This document shows positions 9,978 through 19,909 of a stretch of 36,053 nt of DNA, in pieces; the stretch's first letter is position 1; each line of letters begins with the position of its first letter. The notes under the pieces were generated by a model that saw only the letters and a program-made list of their open reading frames with translations, ran no database searches and had not been told where the DNA came from. Source of the stretch: Actinomyces israelii DSM 43320 (GTDB lineage: Bacteria > Actinomycetota > Actinomycetes > Actinomycetales > Actinomycetaceae). Both the position numbers and the translations under genes were made by a program. The stretch spans positions 1-36,053 of the forward strand of contig NZ_JONS01000033.1 of the NCBI RefSeq assembly GCF_000711965.1, in the 5' to 3' direction.

Positions 9978-11144
9978 GTGCCCAGCTCCCCTCCGCCGTC
10001 CCGTCCCGGCCCGTCCGCCCGCCTGATCGAGCTCGACGGGCTCCGGGGCCTGGCCGCCGTCATCGTCGTCATCCACCACTGCCTGCTGACCGTCCCGGCC
10101 TTCGCCCGGATCGGGGCGTGGCCGGGGGTCGTGCCGGAGGAGCCCGCTGCGAGGATCCTCACCCAGACGCCGCTGCACCTGCTGTGGGCGGGGCACGAGG
10201 CGGTCCTGGTCTTCTTCGTCCTGTCCGGCACGGCGCTGGTCTACCCGGTGGCGCGCCGTCACGCCCAGCGGCGGCGCTTCGACTGGATCGACTACGTGCC
10301 GCGCAGGATCGTGCGCCTGTGGCTGCCGGCGGCGGCCTCCACGGCCCTGGCCGTCGCCCTCATGGTGCTCGTGCCCCGCTCCACCGCCGCCTCGCTGGGC
10401 CCCTGGATGACGCAGGCGCACCCGGCGGGCCTGTCCGCGCGCCACCTGCTCCTCGAGCTCGCGCTGCAGCCGCGCTACGCGTACCGCAACACGGTGCTGT
10501 GGTCGCTGCACGCCGAGGCCGTCTTCTCCTTCCTGCTGCCGCTTGTCGTGCTCGTCGTGGCGCTGGCGGCCCGGGCGCGGGCGTGGTGGCTGCCGGCGGC
10601 GGCCTGCCTGGCCGTGCCCGCGGTCACCGGGGACACCCGGACGCTGGTCTACGTGCCCGTCTTCGTGCTCGGGGCGACCGCGGGGTGGCGCTGGGGCCAC
10701 CTGGGGACCATCGCCCCCGAGCGGCCGGCGCCGTGGGCGACCCCGGCCGCCCTGGCCTGCCTCGTGCTGATCACGATCGGCTGGTGGCCGGGGCTTGAGG
10801 GGCCCGTCGCGGGGCGCCTGGCGGCGGCGGTGTCCCTGGCGGCGGTCGCGGCGCTGGTCGCCCTGGCCGTGCGCGCCGGGGCCCTGCGCGGGGTCCTGCG
10901 GTCCCGGGCGGTGCAGTACCTCGGCGCCCTGTCCTTCTCCCTCTACCTGGTTCACGAGCCGGTGATCGTCGCCACGCGCCTGCTGATGGCGTCGTGGTCC
11001 CCGTGGCTGGTGGCGCCCGTGGCGGTGGCGGTGACGGCGCCGCTGACGTGGCTGTTCCGCCGGTACGTGGAGGCGCCGAGCCACCGCCTGTCGCGGCGGG
11101 CCGGCCAGTGGGTCTCCTCACGCGTGCGCCGCACGGCGCGATGA
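9978..11144 (+). CDS. Acyltransferase-3 family integral membrane protein
   Basis: A 388-residue membrane O-acyltransferase of the AT3 (Acyl_transf_3/OatA/NodX) family, which moves acyl groups across the membrane onto sugars or other extracellular acceptors. The N-terminus has the family's opening ELDGLRGLAAVIVVIHHCL, including the histidines implicated in catalysis, then [16 protein letters not shown] and R-rich loops. About ten hydrophobic segments run to the C-terminus, where SLYLVHEPVIV is the usual late motif. There is no SGNH extracellular domain, so it is the short form. Start is GTG; CAGGAT 7 nt upstream may be a weak ribosome binding site or a -10. The TetR gene follows after 28 bp and may be co-transcribed. 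The substrate is unknown. Confidence 0.9.
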   Translation: MPSSPPPSRPGPSARLIELDGLRGLAAVIVVIHHCLLTVPAFARIGAWPGVVPEEPAARILTQTPLHLLWAGHEAVLVFFVLSGTALVYPVARRHAQRRRFDWIDYVPRRIVRLWLPAAASTALAVALMVLVPRSTAASLGPWMTQAHPAGLSARHLLLELALQPRYAYRNTVLWSLHAEAVFSFLLPLVVLVVALAARARAWWLPAAACLAVPAVTGDTRTLVYVPVFVLGATAGWRWGHLGTIAPERPAPWATPAALACLVLITIGWWPGLEGPVAGRLAAAVSLAAVAALVALAVRAGALRGVLRSRAVQYLGALSFSLYLVHEPVIVATRLLMASWSPWLVAPVAVAVTAPLTWLFRRYVEAPSHRLSRRAGQWVSSRVRRTAR

Positions 11145-11172
11145 GCCCGAGGAGTCGCGGCATGATTCTCCT

Positions 11173-11811
11173 ATGGCCGGCAAGGGGAGCAAGCGCACCC
11201 GCATGAGCGCGGGCGAGCGGCGCAAGCAGCTCATCGAGGTGGCGCGCGGCCTGTTCGCCACCAAGGGCTTCGACGGCACGAGCATCGAGGAGATCGCCTC
11301 CCGGGCGAAGGTGTCCAAGCCCGTGGTCTACGAGCACTTCGGCGGCAAGGAGGGGCTGTACGCCGTCATCGTGGACCGCGAGCTCAACACCATCTCGACG
11401 ACGATCACCCGGGCGCTGAGCTCCTCGTCCTCCGCCTCGGTCACGGTGGAGCGGGCCGCGCTGGCGCTGCTGACCTACATCGAGGACTCCCCCGACGGCT
11501 TCCGGATCCTCTCCAGCGGCAACGACCGGGCCTCGGGCACCTACTCCACGTTCCTGGCCGACGTCGCCATCCAGGTCTCGGGCCTGCTGGCCGCGCAGTT
11601 CTCCGACCACGGCATCGACCCGCGCCCGGCGCCGCTGTACGCCCAGATGCTGGTGGGGATCGTGGCCATGCCCTCGCAGTGGTGGCTGGAGAACCGGACC
11701 ATGAGCAAGGAGAAGGTGGCGGCGCACATGGTCAACCTCGCCTGGAACGGCCTGCGGGCCATGGAGCCCACCCCGACGCTGCGCACCGACCAGGACGAGG
11801 CCGGCGGCTGA
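11173..11811 (+). CDS. TetR/AcrR family transcriptional regulator
   Basis: A 212-residue DNA-binding repressor-type protein. The N-terminal helix-turn-helix is complete: RKQLIEVARGLFATKGFDGT followed by SIEEIASRAKVSKPVVYEHF and GGKEGLYAVIVD (residues about 20-72), with the family's near-invariant YEHF/YYHF end. The rest is an alpha-helical ligand-binding and dimer domain with no assignable ligand. The ATG has no Shine-Dalgarno; CATGAT lies 6 nt upstream (11161-11166) and could be the -10 of a leaderless transcript. It follows the acyltransferase gene by 28 bp and may control it. The gene ends 25 bp before family B copy 2. Confidence 0.93.
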   Translation: MAGKGSKRTRMSAGERRKQLIEVARGLFATKGFDGTSIEEIASRAKVSKPVVYEHFGGKEGLYAVIVDRELNTISTTITRALSSSSSASVTVERAALALLTYIEDSPDGFRILSSGNDRASGTYSTFLADVAIQVSGLLAAQFSDHGIDPRPAPLYAQMLVGIVAMPSQWWLENRTMSKEKVAAHMVNLAWNGLRAMEPTPTLRTDQDEAGG

Positions 11812-11836
11812 CCCCGCCCACCACCCGCCCCACCCC

Positions 11837-11907
11837 GTCGAGATAGACATTTTCGTACGAGGTCGGCGGTGGCACCGTCTACCTCGTACGAGAATGTCTA
11901 TCTCGAC
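11837..11907. repeat. Family B 71-bp hairpin, copy 2
   Basis: Same 71-bp length as copy 1 and nearly the same sequence. One arm change (AAAA to AGAA) is still pairable as G-U. It sits exactly between two convergent genes (TetR ends 11811, ABC-F ends 11927), the position expected for a bidirectional terminator. Confidence 0.9.
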
Positions 11908-11926
11908 GCAGGGGACGGCAGAGGCG

Positions 11927-13846
11927 CTACTCGAGCCGGTCGGAGAGCTCGAGCCAGCGCTCCTCGAGCGAGTCTGACTCGAGCCGCAGCGCCCGCGCCT
12001 CCTCGGCGAGCTCCCGCAGGCCCTCGTAGTCGCTCTGGTCGTGGGCCGCCATGCGCTCCTGGAGCGCGGCGATCCGGCTCCCGATCCTGTCCAGGCGCCG
12101 CTCGACCGCGGCGACCTCCTTCTGCGCGGCCCGACGCTCGGCGCCGCCCAGCCCCTTCCCGGCCCCGGTCGCCGTCGCCTTAGTCTGTCCGGCCGTCCCG
12201 GCCGCCACAGGCCCACCCGAGCCGGACGACGCCGACGGCGCCCCGCCCTGCTCCCGGGCGGCCTCGCGCCGCAGCCGCAGGTACTGCTCCACTCCCCCGG
12301 GCAGGTCGCGCAGGGCGCCGTCACCCAGGAGGGCGACCTGGTGGTCGGTGACCCGCTCCAGCAGGTAGCGGTCGTGGGAGACGACGACCAGGGTGCCGGG
12401 GAAGGAGTCGAGGATGTCCTCGACGGCGGCCAGAGTGTCGGTGTCCAGGTCGTTGGTGGGCTCGTCCAGGAGCAGCACGTTGGGCTCGGTCATGAGCAGG
12501 CGCAGCAGCTGGAGGCGCCGCCGCTCCCCGCCGCTGATCTCCCCCACCCGCGTCCAGGCGCGCTGCCGGGTGAAGCCGAGGCGCTCGACGAGCTGGGCGG
12601 CGGTCAGCTCCCTGCCGCCCACGACGACGCGCTCGCCGACCATGGCGACGGCCTCGACCACGCGCTTGTCCGCGAGCGCGTCCAGCTCGCGGGTGGACTG
12701 GGACAGGGCGGCCACCTGGACCGTCCTGCCGCGCACGACGCGCCCCCGAGCGGGTGCGAGCGAGCCCTCGAGCAGCCGCAGGAGAGTGGTCTTGCCCGCG
12801 CCGTTGACGCCGACGACGCCGACGCGCTCGCCCGGCGCCAGGCGCCAGGTGACGCGGCGCAGCACCTCGGCGCGCCCGCAGTCCCCGCCGCCCGCCGCGC
12901 CGGCGGGCCCGGGGTAGCCGGCCGTGACGTCCTCCAGGTCGATGACCCTCTTGCCCAGGCGGGCAGTGGCCATGGCCACGAGCTCGACGGTGTCGCGCGG
13001 CGGCGGCACGTCGGCGATGAGGGCCTCCGCGGCGTCGATGCGGAAGCGCGGCTTGGAGGTGCGCGCCGGCGCCCCGCGGCGCAGCCAGGCGAGCTCCTTG
13101 CGCAGCAGGTTCTCGCGCTTGGCGGCGGCGACGGCGGCCCGCCTGGCCCGCTCGGCCCGGGCCAGCACGTAGGCGGCGTAACCGCCGTCGTAGGTCTCGA
13201 CCCTCCCGGCGGCCTGGGGCCGCCCGCCGCCCGGGTCCGCGCCGGGGACGACCTCCCACACGTTGGTGCACACGGCGTCGAGGAACCAGCGGTCGTGGGT
13301 GACGGTGACCAGCGCCCCGGTGGAGGCCCGCCGCCCGGCGAAACGCGCACCGAGGTGGCGGGCGAGCCAGTCCACGCCCTCGACATCGAGGTGGTTGGTG
13401 GGCTCGTCGAGGATGACGACGTCGGCCGGCGCGGTCAGGACCGCCGCCAGGGCGACCCGGCGGCGCTGGCCGCCCGACAGCGCGGAGACCGGCCTGTCGA
13501 GGTCCAGGTCGGCCAGCAGCCCGGCGTGGATGTCCCGCACCTGGGCGCGCGAGGCCCACTCGTGCTCGGGGGCCCGACCGTGGACGGCGGTGCGCACGGT
13601 GTCGCCGGGCGCGAAGCCGTCGGACTGGAGCAGCATGGCCACGCGCGTGCCCCCCGAGCGGGTGACGCGGCCGCCGTCGACCTCGCGCGCGCCCGCCAGG
13701 GCCGCGAGCAGGGTCGACTTGCCCGCACCGTTGGGGCCCAGGACCCCCACGCGGCTGCCGTCGTCGATGCCGAGGGTGACGTCGTCGAGCAGGAGGCGCG
13801 AGCCCACCGAGATGCGGATGGACTCCGCCCCGAGCAGGTGCGCCAT
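11927..13846 (-). CDS. ABC-F family ATPase, Uup-like
   Basis: A 639-residue cytoplasmic protein with two ABC domains and no membrane spans, hence a ribosome-associated ABC-F factor rather than a transporter. Domain 1: Walker A GPNGAGKST (37-45), signature LSGGQRRRVALAA, Walker B VVILDEPTNHLD. Domain 2: Walker A GVNGAGKTT, signature ISGGERRRLQLL, Walker B VLLLDEPTNDLD. The C-terminus is a charged coiled coil (AAVERRLDRIGSRIAALQER), as in Uup. ABC-F proteins act on translating or stalled ribosomes; some give antibiotic resistance, but nothing visible decides this. The ATG at 13846 shares one base with the ispE stop codon (TGATG), so translation is coupled. This gene closes the metG-tatD-rpf-rsmA-ispE run, where such a gene is usual in actinobacteria. 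Confidence 0.93.
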   Translation of the reverse strand: MAHLLGAESIRISVGSRLLLDDVTLGIDDGSRVGVLGPNGAGKSTLLAALAGAREVDGGRVTRSGGTRVAMLLQSDGFAPGDTVRTAVHGRAPEHEWASRAQVRDIHAGLLADLDLDRPVSALSGGQRRRVALAAVLTAPADVVILDEPTNHLDVEGVDWLARHLGARFAGRRASTGALVTVTHDRWFLDAVCTNVWEVVPGADPGGGRPQAAGRVETYDGGYAAYVLARAERARRAAVAAAKRENLLRKELAWLRRGAPARTSKPRFRIDAAEALIADVPPPRDTVELVAMATARLGKRVIDLEDVTAGYPGPAGAAGGGDCGRAEVLRRVTWRLAPGERVGVVGVNGAGKTTLLRLLEGSLAPARGRVVRGRTVQVAALSQSTRELDALADKRVVEAVAMVGERVVVGGRELTAAQLVERLGFTRQRAWTRVGEISGGERRRLQLLRLLMTEPNVLLLDEPTNDLDTDTLAAVEDILDSFPGTLVVVSHDRYLLERVTDHQVALLGDGALRDLPGGVEQYLRLRREAAREQGGAPSASSGSGGPVAAGTAGQTKATATGAGKGLGGAERRAAQKEVAAVERRLDRIGSRIAALQERMAAHDQSDYEGLRELAEEARALRLESDSLEERWLELSDRLE

Positions 13847-14847
13847 CAGCCCACCGCCCGGGCCCCGGCCACGGGGGCGTCCACGCGCGCCGTTCCTCCC
13901 ACCAGGGCGGACGCCGTCAGGGCGCGGGTCACCCGCGTGGCGCTGGCCGCATCGGGCACGAGGGCCGCCACCGTCGGGCCGGAGCCGGAGACGATGGCAC
14001 GCAGCGCCCCGGAGGCCTCGGCGATGCCGATGACCTCGGCGAGCTCGGGGCGCAGGGAGACGGCCGCCCCCTGGAGGTCGTTGTGCAGCGCCGCCGCCAG
14101 GGCGCGGGCGTTGCCGGCGCGCAGCGCGGCGGTCATCTCCTCGGGCACGTCGGCGGGCGCGGCCCCGCCCCCGGACGAGGCGGCGGCGAGCTCGTCGAAG
14201 CGGCTGAAGACGGCGGGGGTGGACAGGCCGCCCCGGGCGGCGAAGGCGAGGACCCACAGGTACCTGCCGCGGGTCATGAGCGGGGTGAGCCGGTCCCCGC
14301 GCCCGTGCCCGACGGCGGTGGCCCCCAGGAGGGGGAAGGGGACGTCGGCGCCGAGCCGGGCCGCCAGGTCCCCCAGCTCGTCCGGGCCCAGGTCGGCGCC
14401 CCACAGGATGTTGCAGGCCGTCAGTGTCGCCGCGGCGTCGGCGGAGCCCCCCGCCATGCCCCCGGCCACGGGCACGCGCTTGCGGATGGTCAGGTCGACG
14501 CCGTCGGTGACGCCGGTGGTCTCGGCCAGCAGGCGTGCGGCGCGCACGGCGAGGTTGGAGGAGTCGGTGGGGACGGCGGCGTCTTCCTGCGGGCCGTTCT
14601 CCAGGGTCAGCGTGATGCTGCCGCGGGCCGCGCGGGACTGGCTGCGGGCGGTGACGGTCTCAATGAGCCGCACGGCCTGGAAGACCGTGGTCAGCGGGTG
14701 GTAGCCGTCCGCTCCGGGGGCGCCGGCGGACAGGAAGAGGTTGATCTTCCCGGGCGCCTCGACCCGCACGGTCGTCGCTCCGCCGCAGCTGCGCGTGGGG
14801 CACGGCCCGCTGCTGTCGGCGCCGGGAACGGCTCGCAGGTGGGTCAT
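13846..14847 (-). CDS. ispE: 4-diphosphocytidyl-2-C-methyl-D-erythritol kinase
   Basis: GHMP-family kinase of the non-mevalonate (MEP) isoprenoid pathway; phosphorylates CDP-methylerythritol. 333 residues. Motifs: [16 protein letters not shown] (substrate-binding start, about residues 27-42), [15 protein letters not shown] (glycine-rich ATP loop), [11 protein letters not shown], and late [13 protein letters not shown]. The 26 residues before [10 protein letters not shown] are longer than usual, so a downstream start cannot be excluded, but ATG 14847 overlaps the rsmA stop as ATGA, which favours it. ispF of the same pathway lies about 9 kb away. Confidence 0.96.
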   Translation of the reverse strand: MTHLRAVPGADSSGPCPTRSCGGATTVRVEAPGKINLFLSAGAPGADGYHPLTTVFQAVRLIETVTARSQSRAARGSITLTLENGPQEDAAVPTDSSNLAVRAARLLAETTGVTDGVDLTIRKRVPVAGGMAGGSADAAATLTACNILWGADLGPDELGDLAARLGADVPFPLLGATAVGHGRGDRLTPLMTRGRYLWVLAFAARGGLSTPAVFSRFDELAAASSGGGAAPADVPEEMTAALRAGNARALAAALHNDLQGAAVSLRPELAEVIGIAEASGALRAIVSGSGPTVAALVPDAASATRVTRALTASALVGGTARVDAPVAGARAVG

Positions 14848-15845
14848 CGGTTCTCCTGTGCTGCGGGAGCGGTCGGGGCGCCGTCGGCTGCGAGGGCCTC
14901 GGCCAGGGAGGCGAAGGCGGTCACGTCGAGCTTCTCGCCGCGCTCGGCCGGGTCGATGCCCGCGGCGCGGATGGCGGCCTCGGCCCCCTGCGGCCCCCCG
15001 GCGAGGGGCGCGAGGGCCCGGCGCAGGGTCTTGCGGCGCTGGGAGAAGGCGGCGTCGACGACGGCGAAGACCCGGCTGCGGCCGGCGGATGTCGCCGGGG
15101 GTTCGCGGCGGACGAGCTCGACCAGGGCGGAGTCGACATTGGGAGCCGGCCAGAAGACGGTGCGCCCGATGGTGATGGTGCGGCGCGCGGAGGCGTACCA
15201 GGCGACCTTGACACTGGGGACGCCGTAGGTCCTCGACCCGGGAGGCGCGGCGAGGCGGTCGGCGACCTCGGCCTGGACCATGACGGTGATCGTCTTCAGG
15301 CTCGGCAGGGAGGCGAGCAGGGTCAGCAGCACCGGCACGGCGACGTTGTAGGGCAGGTTGGCAACCAGCCGGGTGGGGGCGGGGTCGGCGGGCGCCAGGC
15401 CCAGCGCGCCGGGGCCGTCGAGGGTCAGGGCGTCGGCCTGGACGACGCGCAGGCGGCCTGCGGCCCCGGGCATGCGATCGGCCACGGTGACGGGCAGGGC
15501 ACGCGCCAGAACCGGGTCGATCTCGACGGCGATCACGCGCGCGCCCGCTTCCAGGAGCGCCAGGGTGAGGGAGCCGAGTCCCGGGCCGATCTCCAGGACG
15601 GTCTCACCGGGGCGCACGCCCGCCCGACGGGCGATGCGCCGCACGGTCCCGGCGTCGTGGACGAAGTTCTGCCCGAGAGTCTTGGTGGGCCGCAGGCCGA
15701 GGGCCGTGGTGAGGCCCCGAACCCGGGCAGGGCCGAGCAGGCCGCCCCCGACTGCGCCGGACGGGTCGCCCCCGGGGGCCGACGCGGGCGCATCGGCGCC
15801 GCACACGGCCGCGACGGCGCCGGCGGCGCCGAGAGTCTGAGACAT
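14844..15845 (-). CDS. rsmA: 16S rRNA adenine(1518/1519) dimethyltransferase RsmA (KsgA)
   Basis: Dimethylates two adjacent adenines in helix 45 of 16S rRNA. I choose ATG 15845 (MSQTLGAAG), giving 333 residues; the longer frame begins at GTG 15893 without a ribosome binding site. Motifs: LGQNFVHD (SAM-binding motif X), [16 protein letters not shown] (motif I), [11 protein letters not shown] (motif II), [15 protein letters not shown] (catalytic motif IV, NLPY), and [11 protein letters not shown] in the C-terminal domain. An Ala/Gly-rich N-terminal extension of about 55 residues precedes the core. TATTCT lies 7 nt before the start, a probable leaderless promoter inside the gene cluster. The gene ends in a 4-nt overlap with ispE. 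Confidence 0.96.
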   Translation of the reverse strand: MSQTLGAAGAVAAVCGADAPASAPGGDPSGAVGGGLLGPARVRGLTTALGLRPTKTLGQNFVHDAGTVRRIARRAGVRPGETVLEIGPGLGSLTLALLEAGARVIAVEIDPVLARALPVTVADRMPGAAGRLRVVQADALTLDGPGALGLAPADPAPTRLVANLPYNVAVPVLLTLLASLPSLKTITVMVQAEVADRLAAPPGSRTYGVPSVKVAWYASARRTITIGRTVFWPAPNVDSALVELVRREPPATSAGRSRVFAVVDAAFSQRRKTLRRALAPLAGGPQGAEAAIRAAGIDPAERGEKLDVTAFASLAEALAADGAPTAPAAQENR

Positions 15846-15852
15846 GGGGTCC

Positions 15853-15858
15853 AGAATA
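15853..15858 (-). promoter_or_regulatory. -10 hexamer for leaderless rsmA
   Basis: TATTCT on the minus strand ends exactly 7 nt before ATG 15845. It fits the TAnnnT form seen before several other genes here and supports ATG 15845 over the upstream GTG. It implies that rsmA-ispE-ABC-F can be transcribed apart from the rpf-like gene. Confidence 0.5.
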
Positions 15859-15931
15859 ACGGGCGGCGCCGACGGACGCGCGAGCGCCCTCACAGAACGC
15901 GGGTCGCGCTCGTAGCAGCAGCCGCCGCCCG

Positions 15932-15955
15932 GTCCGGGCCGCCGCCAGGCCGGAC
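15932..15955 (-). terminator. Candidate hairpin at the end of the rpf-like gene
   Basis: GTCCGG (15932-15937) pairs with CCGGAC (15950-15955) immediately after the rpf-like stop codon, extended by two further G-C pairs past a bulge. There is no U-tract, as is usual for high-GC actinobacteria. Confidence 0.4.
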
Positions 15956-15957
15956 GA

Positions 15958-16929
15958 TCAGTACCAGCCGACGGACTCGGAGTGGGCCCAGGCGCTGCAC
16001 GGGGTGCCGTAGCGCCCCTGGATGTAGCCCAGGCCCCAGGTGATCTGGGTGGCGGGGTTGGTCGCCCAGTCGCCGGCCACCGAGCTCATCTTGGAGCCGG
16101 GCAGCGCCTGGGGGATTCCGTAGGCGCCGGAGGAGGCGTTCTCGGCCTGGTAGTTCCAGCCCGACTCACGGTTCCACAGGCTCTGCAGGCAGGAGAACTC
16201 GTCGTCCCCCCAGCCGTAGGAGGCCATCATTCCGCGAGCGATGGCCTGCGCCCCCTCAGGAGTGGTGCCGTCACCCGAGGCGCTGGCCGCAGGCGGCGCG
16301 GCCTCGCCGCCACCGCCGCCGGACTCCCCGGAGGCCTGCGCGTCCGAACCGGAGCCGGAGTCGGTGCCCGTGCCGACCAGGACGACCTCGTCGACCTTCT
16401 CGGTGACCGTCGTGCTGGACAGGGGCGTGCGCGAGACCTCGGTGCCGCCCTTCGCCTTGACCTCGTAGGTGGTCCGCACGACGCCGTCGACGCCCTCGGT
16501 CTCGACCTTGGTCTCGCCCTTGGGCAGGGAGTCGGTCTCCTTCTCGACCCGGCCGTGCGCCTCGGTGGTCTCCTCGGTGACGGTGTAGACGGAGTCGGAC
16601 TGCCCCTCAATGGTCAGACCGGACGCCTGGCTGGAGACCTGCCCGCTGCCGATGGCGGCGAGGTTGGCCTCGGTCTCGCTGACGGGCCTGCTGTTGTCGC
16701 CGCCGACCTGGGTGGCGGCGTACGCGCCGCCCGAGACCGCCAGGGACAGGGCGGCGGCGAGTCCTCCGGCCCGATACATCATGGGGGCCACGGACGTCTT
16801 GGCTGCACCCTGAGCACGACGACGGCCACGAGCGCCGGTGTTGTTGGAGCCGGGCAGGCTCTTGGAGGCCAGTGCCCCGAGCTCGACCAGCGTCGTGCTC
16901 CACGAGCTGGCCTGCGAGTGTCGACCCAC
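15958..16929 (-). CDS. Secreted G5-domain lytic transglycosylase/lysozyme-fold protein, RpfB-like
   Basis: A 323-residue exported cell-wall protein. Start GTG 16929 has a strong AAGGAG 8 nt upstream. Residues about 50-73 ([22 protein letters not shown]) form a signal or anchor helix after a basic cytoplasmic leader. A G5 domain follows (about 115-195; [40 protein letters not shown]), then a Gly/Ser/Ala linker, then a C-terminal lysozyme-like domain: [20 protein letters not shown] with the presumed catalytic Glu, [35 protein letters not shown]. This is the small transglycosylase-like fold of cell-wall hydrolases. The position between tatD and rsmA is that of rpfB in other actinobacteria, so it is probably the functional counterpart, but the repeated DUF348 domains of RpfB are missing or reduced. 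Confidence 0.85.
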   Translation of the reverse strand: MGRHSQASSWSTTLVELGALASKSLPGSNNTGARGRRRAQGAAKTSVAPMMYRAGGLAAALSLAVSGGAYAATQVGGDNSRPVSETEANLAAIGSGQVSSQASGLTIEGQSDSVYTVTEETTEAHGRVEKETDSLPKGETKVETEGVDGVVRTTYEVKAKGGTEVSRTPLSSTTVTEKVDEVVLVGTGTDSGSGSDAQASGESGGGGGEAAPPAASASGDGTTPEGAQAIARGMMASYGWGDDEFSCLQSLWNRESGWNYQAENASSGAYGIPQALPGSKMSSVAGDWATNPATQITWGLGYIQGRYGTPCSAWAHSESVGWY

Positions 16930-17002
16930 GATAGAACTCCTTGTGGTTGATGACTGTCTGAAACGCTAGCCGACGAACCCCCATTCGAGCAACACCGAAA
17001 GG

Positions 17003-17956
17003 TCACATCCGTATCACGTCCGGCCCGTCGAACGCCCCGTAGACGGATCGGGTGGTATGGGTCAGGAGCGCGCACGCATCCGCCTCGCCCAGCCCCCGCA
17101 GCCCGGCGAGGAAGCGCACCGTCTCCCCCATGAGATAGGAGGCATTGGGCCGTCCCCGCCAGGCCCCGGGCGGCAGGTAGGGGGCGTCGGTCTCCACCAG
17201 CAGCAGCTCGTCGGGAATGAGCGTCAGCGCCGCCCGGAGCGCGTCATTGGAGGAATACGTCACAGGGCCGGCGACCGAGGCGTACCAGCCGTGCTCGGCG
17301 CAGGCCCGGGCCAGCTCCGCCCCGCCGCTGAAGCAGTGGAACACGGTGCGCTCGGGGGCGCCGTCGGCGAGCAGCACCCGCACGCAGTCCTCGTGGGCGT
17401 CGCGGTCGTGGATCTGCAGCGGCAGCCCCGTCTCCTTGGCCAGGGCGATGTGGGCCCGGAATGCCTCGCGCTGGGCGGCGGCGCCGCGCTCCCCGGTGCG
17501 GAAGAAGTCGAGCCCGGTCTCGCCGATGGCGACGACGGCGCCGCGGTGCGCGCGCACGAGGTCCTCGAGCCGGGCCATGGCCGCATCGACGGGCTCGTCG
17601 TGGTGGGGGCGGACGGCCGGGGCGAGACCGTCCGGGCCGACCTCGCGCACCCCGGCGTGCAGGACGGCCTCGTTGGGGTGGAGGGCCAGGGCCACGCGCA
17701 CGCCCGGCAGGGTGCGGGCGAGCTCGAGGCTGCCCCGCCAGGCGGAGGTCTCGCACGCCGAGGTGATGATGCCGCTCACTCCCGCGGCGGCGGCCCGTGC
17801 GACCAGCTCGGCGGCGTCCAGCGGCGCCTCGGAGCCGGGGCCCTCGGCCGGCAGCCCGGGCACGGGCAGGTGGGTGTGGTTGTCGATCACCGGTCCGGCC
17901 AGCGGCGCGACGGCGTCGGCGGGAGGCCAGGAGCGGTCGCGGTGCCTGCGGCTCAT
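17003..17956 (-). CDS. tatD: TatD family metal-dependent DNase
   Basis: A 317-residue TIM-barrel hydrolase of the TatD/YcfH type. Starting ATG 17956 overlaps the metG stop as ATGA. Metal-binding and catalytic positions are visible: VIDNHTHL (HxH), GETGLDFF (Glu ligand), [10 protein letters not shown] (His), [10 protein letters not shown] (His) and [12 protein letters not shown] (final Asp). TatD proteins are 3'-5' exonucleases on DNA, implicated in repair and DNA turnover. It follows metG as in most actinobacteria. The start is chosen by the overlap; the open frame extends further upstream inside metG and is not used. Confidence 0.96.
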   Translation of the reverse strand: MSRRHRDRSWPPADAVAPLAGPVIDNHTHLPVPGLPAEGPGSEAPLDAAELVARAAAAGVSGIITSACETSAWRGSLELARTLPGVRVALALHPNEAVLHAGVREVGPDGLAPAVRPHHDEPVDAAMARLEDLVRAHRGAVVAIGETGLDFFRTGERGAAAQREAFRAHIALAKETGLPLQIHDRDAHEDCVRVLLADGAPERTVFHCFSGGAELARACAEHGWYASVAGPVTYSSNDALRAALTLIPDELLLVETDAPYLPPGAWRGRPNASYLMGETVRFLAGLRGLGEADACALLTHTTRSVYGAFDGPDVIRM

Positions 17957-19800
17957 GCCCCGGTGACGTCGTCGGGCAGGCGGTCCGCGTAGCGCGCGAG
18001 CTCCTGGTCCACGATCGCCTCGTCGAGCTTGACGAACACGGGGGCGGGCCTGGCCACGGGCGTGCCGACGACGACGTCGTGGCGGCCCCATGCGGGGGCG
18101 GTGGTGTAGTCCCCGGCGATGATCGGGTAGCCGGTGCGGGAGGCGAAGACCTCGGGGAGGACCTGCGGGTCGAGCTCGCGGGCCTCACGGACCTCGGGCA
18201 TGGGGGCGATGGCGCCCGCTCCCCCCATGGCCCGGTCCACGTCGTTGGCCGCGTGCGGCAGGAAGGGGGAGAGCATAAGGTTCAGGTCGGCCACCGCCTG
18301 GGCGAGGGTGTGCAGGATGGTCGCCAGGCGCTCCTGGGTGGCCGGGTCCTGGCCCTTGAGCTTGAAGGGCTCGGTGTCGGCGATGTACTTGTTGGCCTCG
18401 CCCACCAGCCGCATGGCCTCCGCCAGCGCGGCCTTCTGCCGGTGGCGGGCGATCAGGCCGCCGACGGCGTCGAAGCCCGCCTCGATCGAGTCCAGCAGCG
18501 CGGCGTCGATCGGCTCCAGCCCGCCGGGGGCGGGGACGGCGCCGAAGCGCTTGTGGATCATGGTGGCGGTGCGGTTGACGAGGTTGCCCCAGCCGGCGAC
18601 GAGCTCGCCGTTGGTGCGGCGCACGAACTCCGCCCAGGTGAAGTCGGCGTCCGCGGTCTCGGGGCCGGCGGCGCAGATGAAGTAGCGCAGGGCGTCGGCC
18701 TGGTAGCGCTCCAGGAAGTCGCGCACGTAGATGACGATGCCGTGCGAGGAGGAGAACTTCCTGCCCTCCATGGTCAGGAACTCGCTGGAGACCACCTCGG
18801 TGGGCAGGTTCAGGGTGCCGAGCTCGCCGGGCGCACCGCCCCGCTCGCCCCGGCCGTCGTAGCCCAGAAGCTCGGCGGGCCAGATCTGGGAGTGGAAGAC
18901 GATGTTGTCCTTGCCCATGAAGTAGTAGGACAGGGCGCCGGGATCGTTCCACCAGGCACGCCAGGCCTCGGGGTCCCCGGTGCGCCGGGCCCACTCGATG
19001 GAGGCCGACAGGTAGCCGATGACGGCGTCGAACCACACGTAGAGGCGCTTGGTGGGCTGGTCCTCCCAGCCGGGCACGGGGATGCCCCAGTCGATGTCGC
19101 GCGTCATGGCTCGGGGGCGGATCTCCTCCAGGATGTTCTGGGAGAAGCGGATGACGTTGGGACGCCAGGTGCCCGAGGCCTCGCGCTCGTCCAGCCAGGC
19201 GCCCAGCGCGCCGGCGAGCGCGGGCAGGTCGAGGAACCAGTGGGTGGACTCCACGAACTCGGGGGTCTCCCCGTTGATGCGCGAGCGGGGGTCGATGAGG
19301 TCGGTGGGGTCGAGCTGGTTGCCGCAGGTGTCGCACTGGTCGCCGCGCGCCCCGGGGGCGCCGCAGATGGGGCAGGTGCCCTCGATGTAGCGGTCGGGCA
19401 GGGTGCGGCCGGTGGACGGGCTGATCGCGGAGCGGGTGATCTCCTGGACCATGTAGCCGTTGTCGCGCACGGTGCGGAACATGTCCTGCACGACGCGGTA
19501 GTGGTTGCCGGCCGTGGTGCGGGTGAACAGGTCATAGGACAGACCCAGAGCCACCAGGTCCTCGACGATGAGCCGGTTGTTGCGGTCGGCGAGCTCGCGG
19601 GCGGTCACGCCCTCGGCGTCGGCGGCCACCAGGATGGGGGTGCCGTGCTCGTCGGTGCCCGAGACCATCAGGACGTCGTGACCGGCCATGCGCATGTAGC
19701 GCGAGAAGACGTCGGAGGGGACGCCGAAGCCGGCGACGTGACCGATGTGGCGGGGGCCGTTGGCGTAGGGCCAGGCGACCGCGGACAGGATGTGGCTCAT
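17953..19800 (-). CDS. metG: Methionyl-tRNA synthetase
   Basis: A 615-residue class I aminoacyl-tRNA synthetase that charges tRNA-Met. Start ATG 19800 ([15 protein letters not shown]) gives the HIGH-type signature PRHIGHV at about residues 14-20. A zinc knuckle [17 protein letters not shown] (about 138-155) and the KMSKS-type loop as KFSSS (GRKFSSSHG, about 345) follow; KFSSS is the usual MetG variant. The anticodon-binding helices continue to the end, with no C-terminal EMAP tRNA-binding domain. TAGGGT lies 7 nt before the start with no Shine-Dalgarno, suggesting a leaderless message. It is first of the cluster metG-tatD-rpf-like-rsmA-ispE-ABC-F. Confidence 0.98.
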   Translation of the reverse strand: MSHILSAVAWPYANGPRHIGHVAGFGVPSDVFSRYMRMAGHDVLMVSGTDEHGTPILVAADAEGVTARELADRNNRLIVEDLVALGLSYDLFTRTTAGNHYRVVQDMFRTVRDNGYMVQEITRSAISPSTGRTLPDRYIEGTCPICGAPGARGDQCDTCGNQLDPTDLIDPRSRINGETPEFVESTHWFLDLPALAGALGAWLDEREASGTWRPNVIRFSQNILEEIRPRAMTRDIDWGIPVPGWEDQPTKRLYVWFDAVIGYLSASIEWARRTGDPEAWRAWWNDPGALSYYFMGKDNIVFHSQIWPAELLGYDGRGERGGAPGELGTLNLPTEVVSSEFLTMEGRKFSSSHGIVIYVRDFLERYQADALRYFICAAGPETADADFTWAEFVRRTNGELVAGWGNLVNRTATMIHKRFGAVPAPGGLEPIDAALLDSIEAGFDAVGGLIARHRQKAALAEAMRLVGEANKYIADTEPFKLKGQDPATQERLATILHTLAQAVADLNLMLSPFLPHAANDVDRAMGGAGAIAPMPEVREARELDPQVLPEVFASRTGYPIIAGDYTTAPAWGRHDVVVGTPVARPAPVFVKLDEAIVDQELARYADRLPDDVTGA

Positions 19801-19807
19801 GGCCCCA

Positions 19808-19813
19808 ACCCTA
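19808..19813 (-). promoter_or_regulatory. -10 hexamer for leaderless metG
   Basis: TAGGGT on the minus strand ends 7 nt before the metG ATG, in a 109-bp gap shared with the divergent gene at 19910. The -35 is unclear. Confidence 0.4.
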
Positions 19814-19909
19814 TCCGCTCCCCCGCGCCCCGCGGACCCGGGCGCCGTATGGTGGAGGGGAGCGGAGCGCACCGCTCGCCGTACCTTCTGCGTTAAGGAG
19901 ATTTCTGCC

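Noticed and set aside
15846..15893. Upstream GTG 15893 as the rsmA start
   Set aside because: No ribosome binding site or -10 at the right distance; ATG 15845 has TATTCT 7 nt upstream.
16930..17002. ydaO (c-di-AMP) riboswitch before the rpf-like gene, as in other actinobacteria
   Set aside because: Only 73 bp separate tatD and the rpf-like start, too short for the motif, and no conserved elements are seen.
17797..19896. 699-codon plus-strand frame opposite metG
   Set aside because: Antisense shadow of a clear methionyl-tRNA synthetase.
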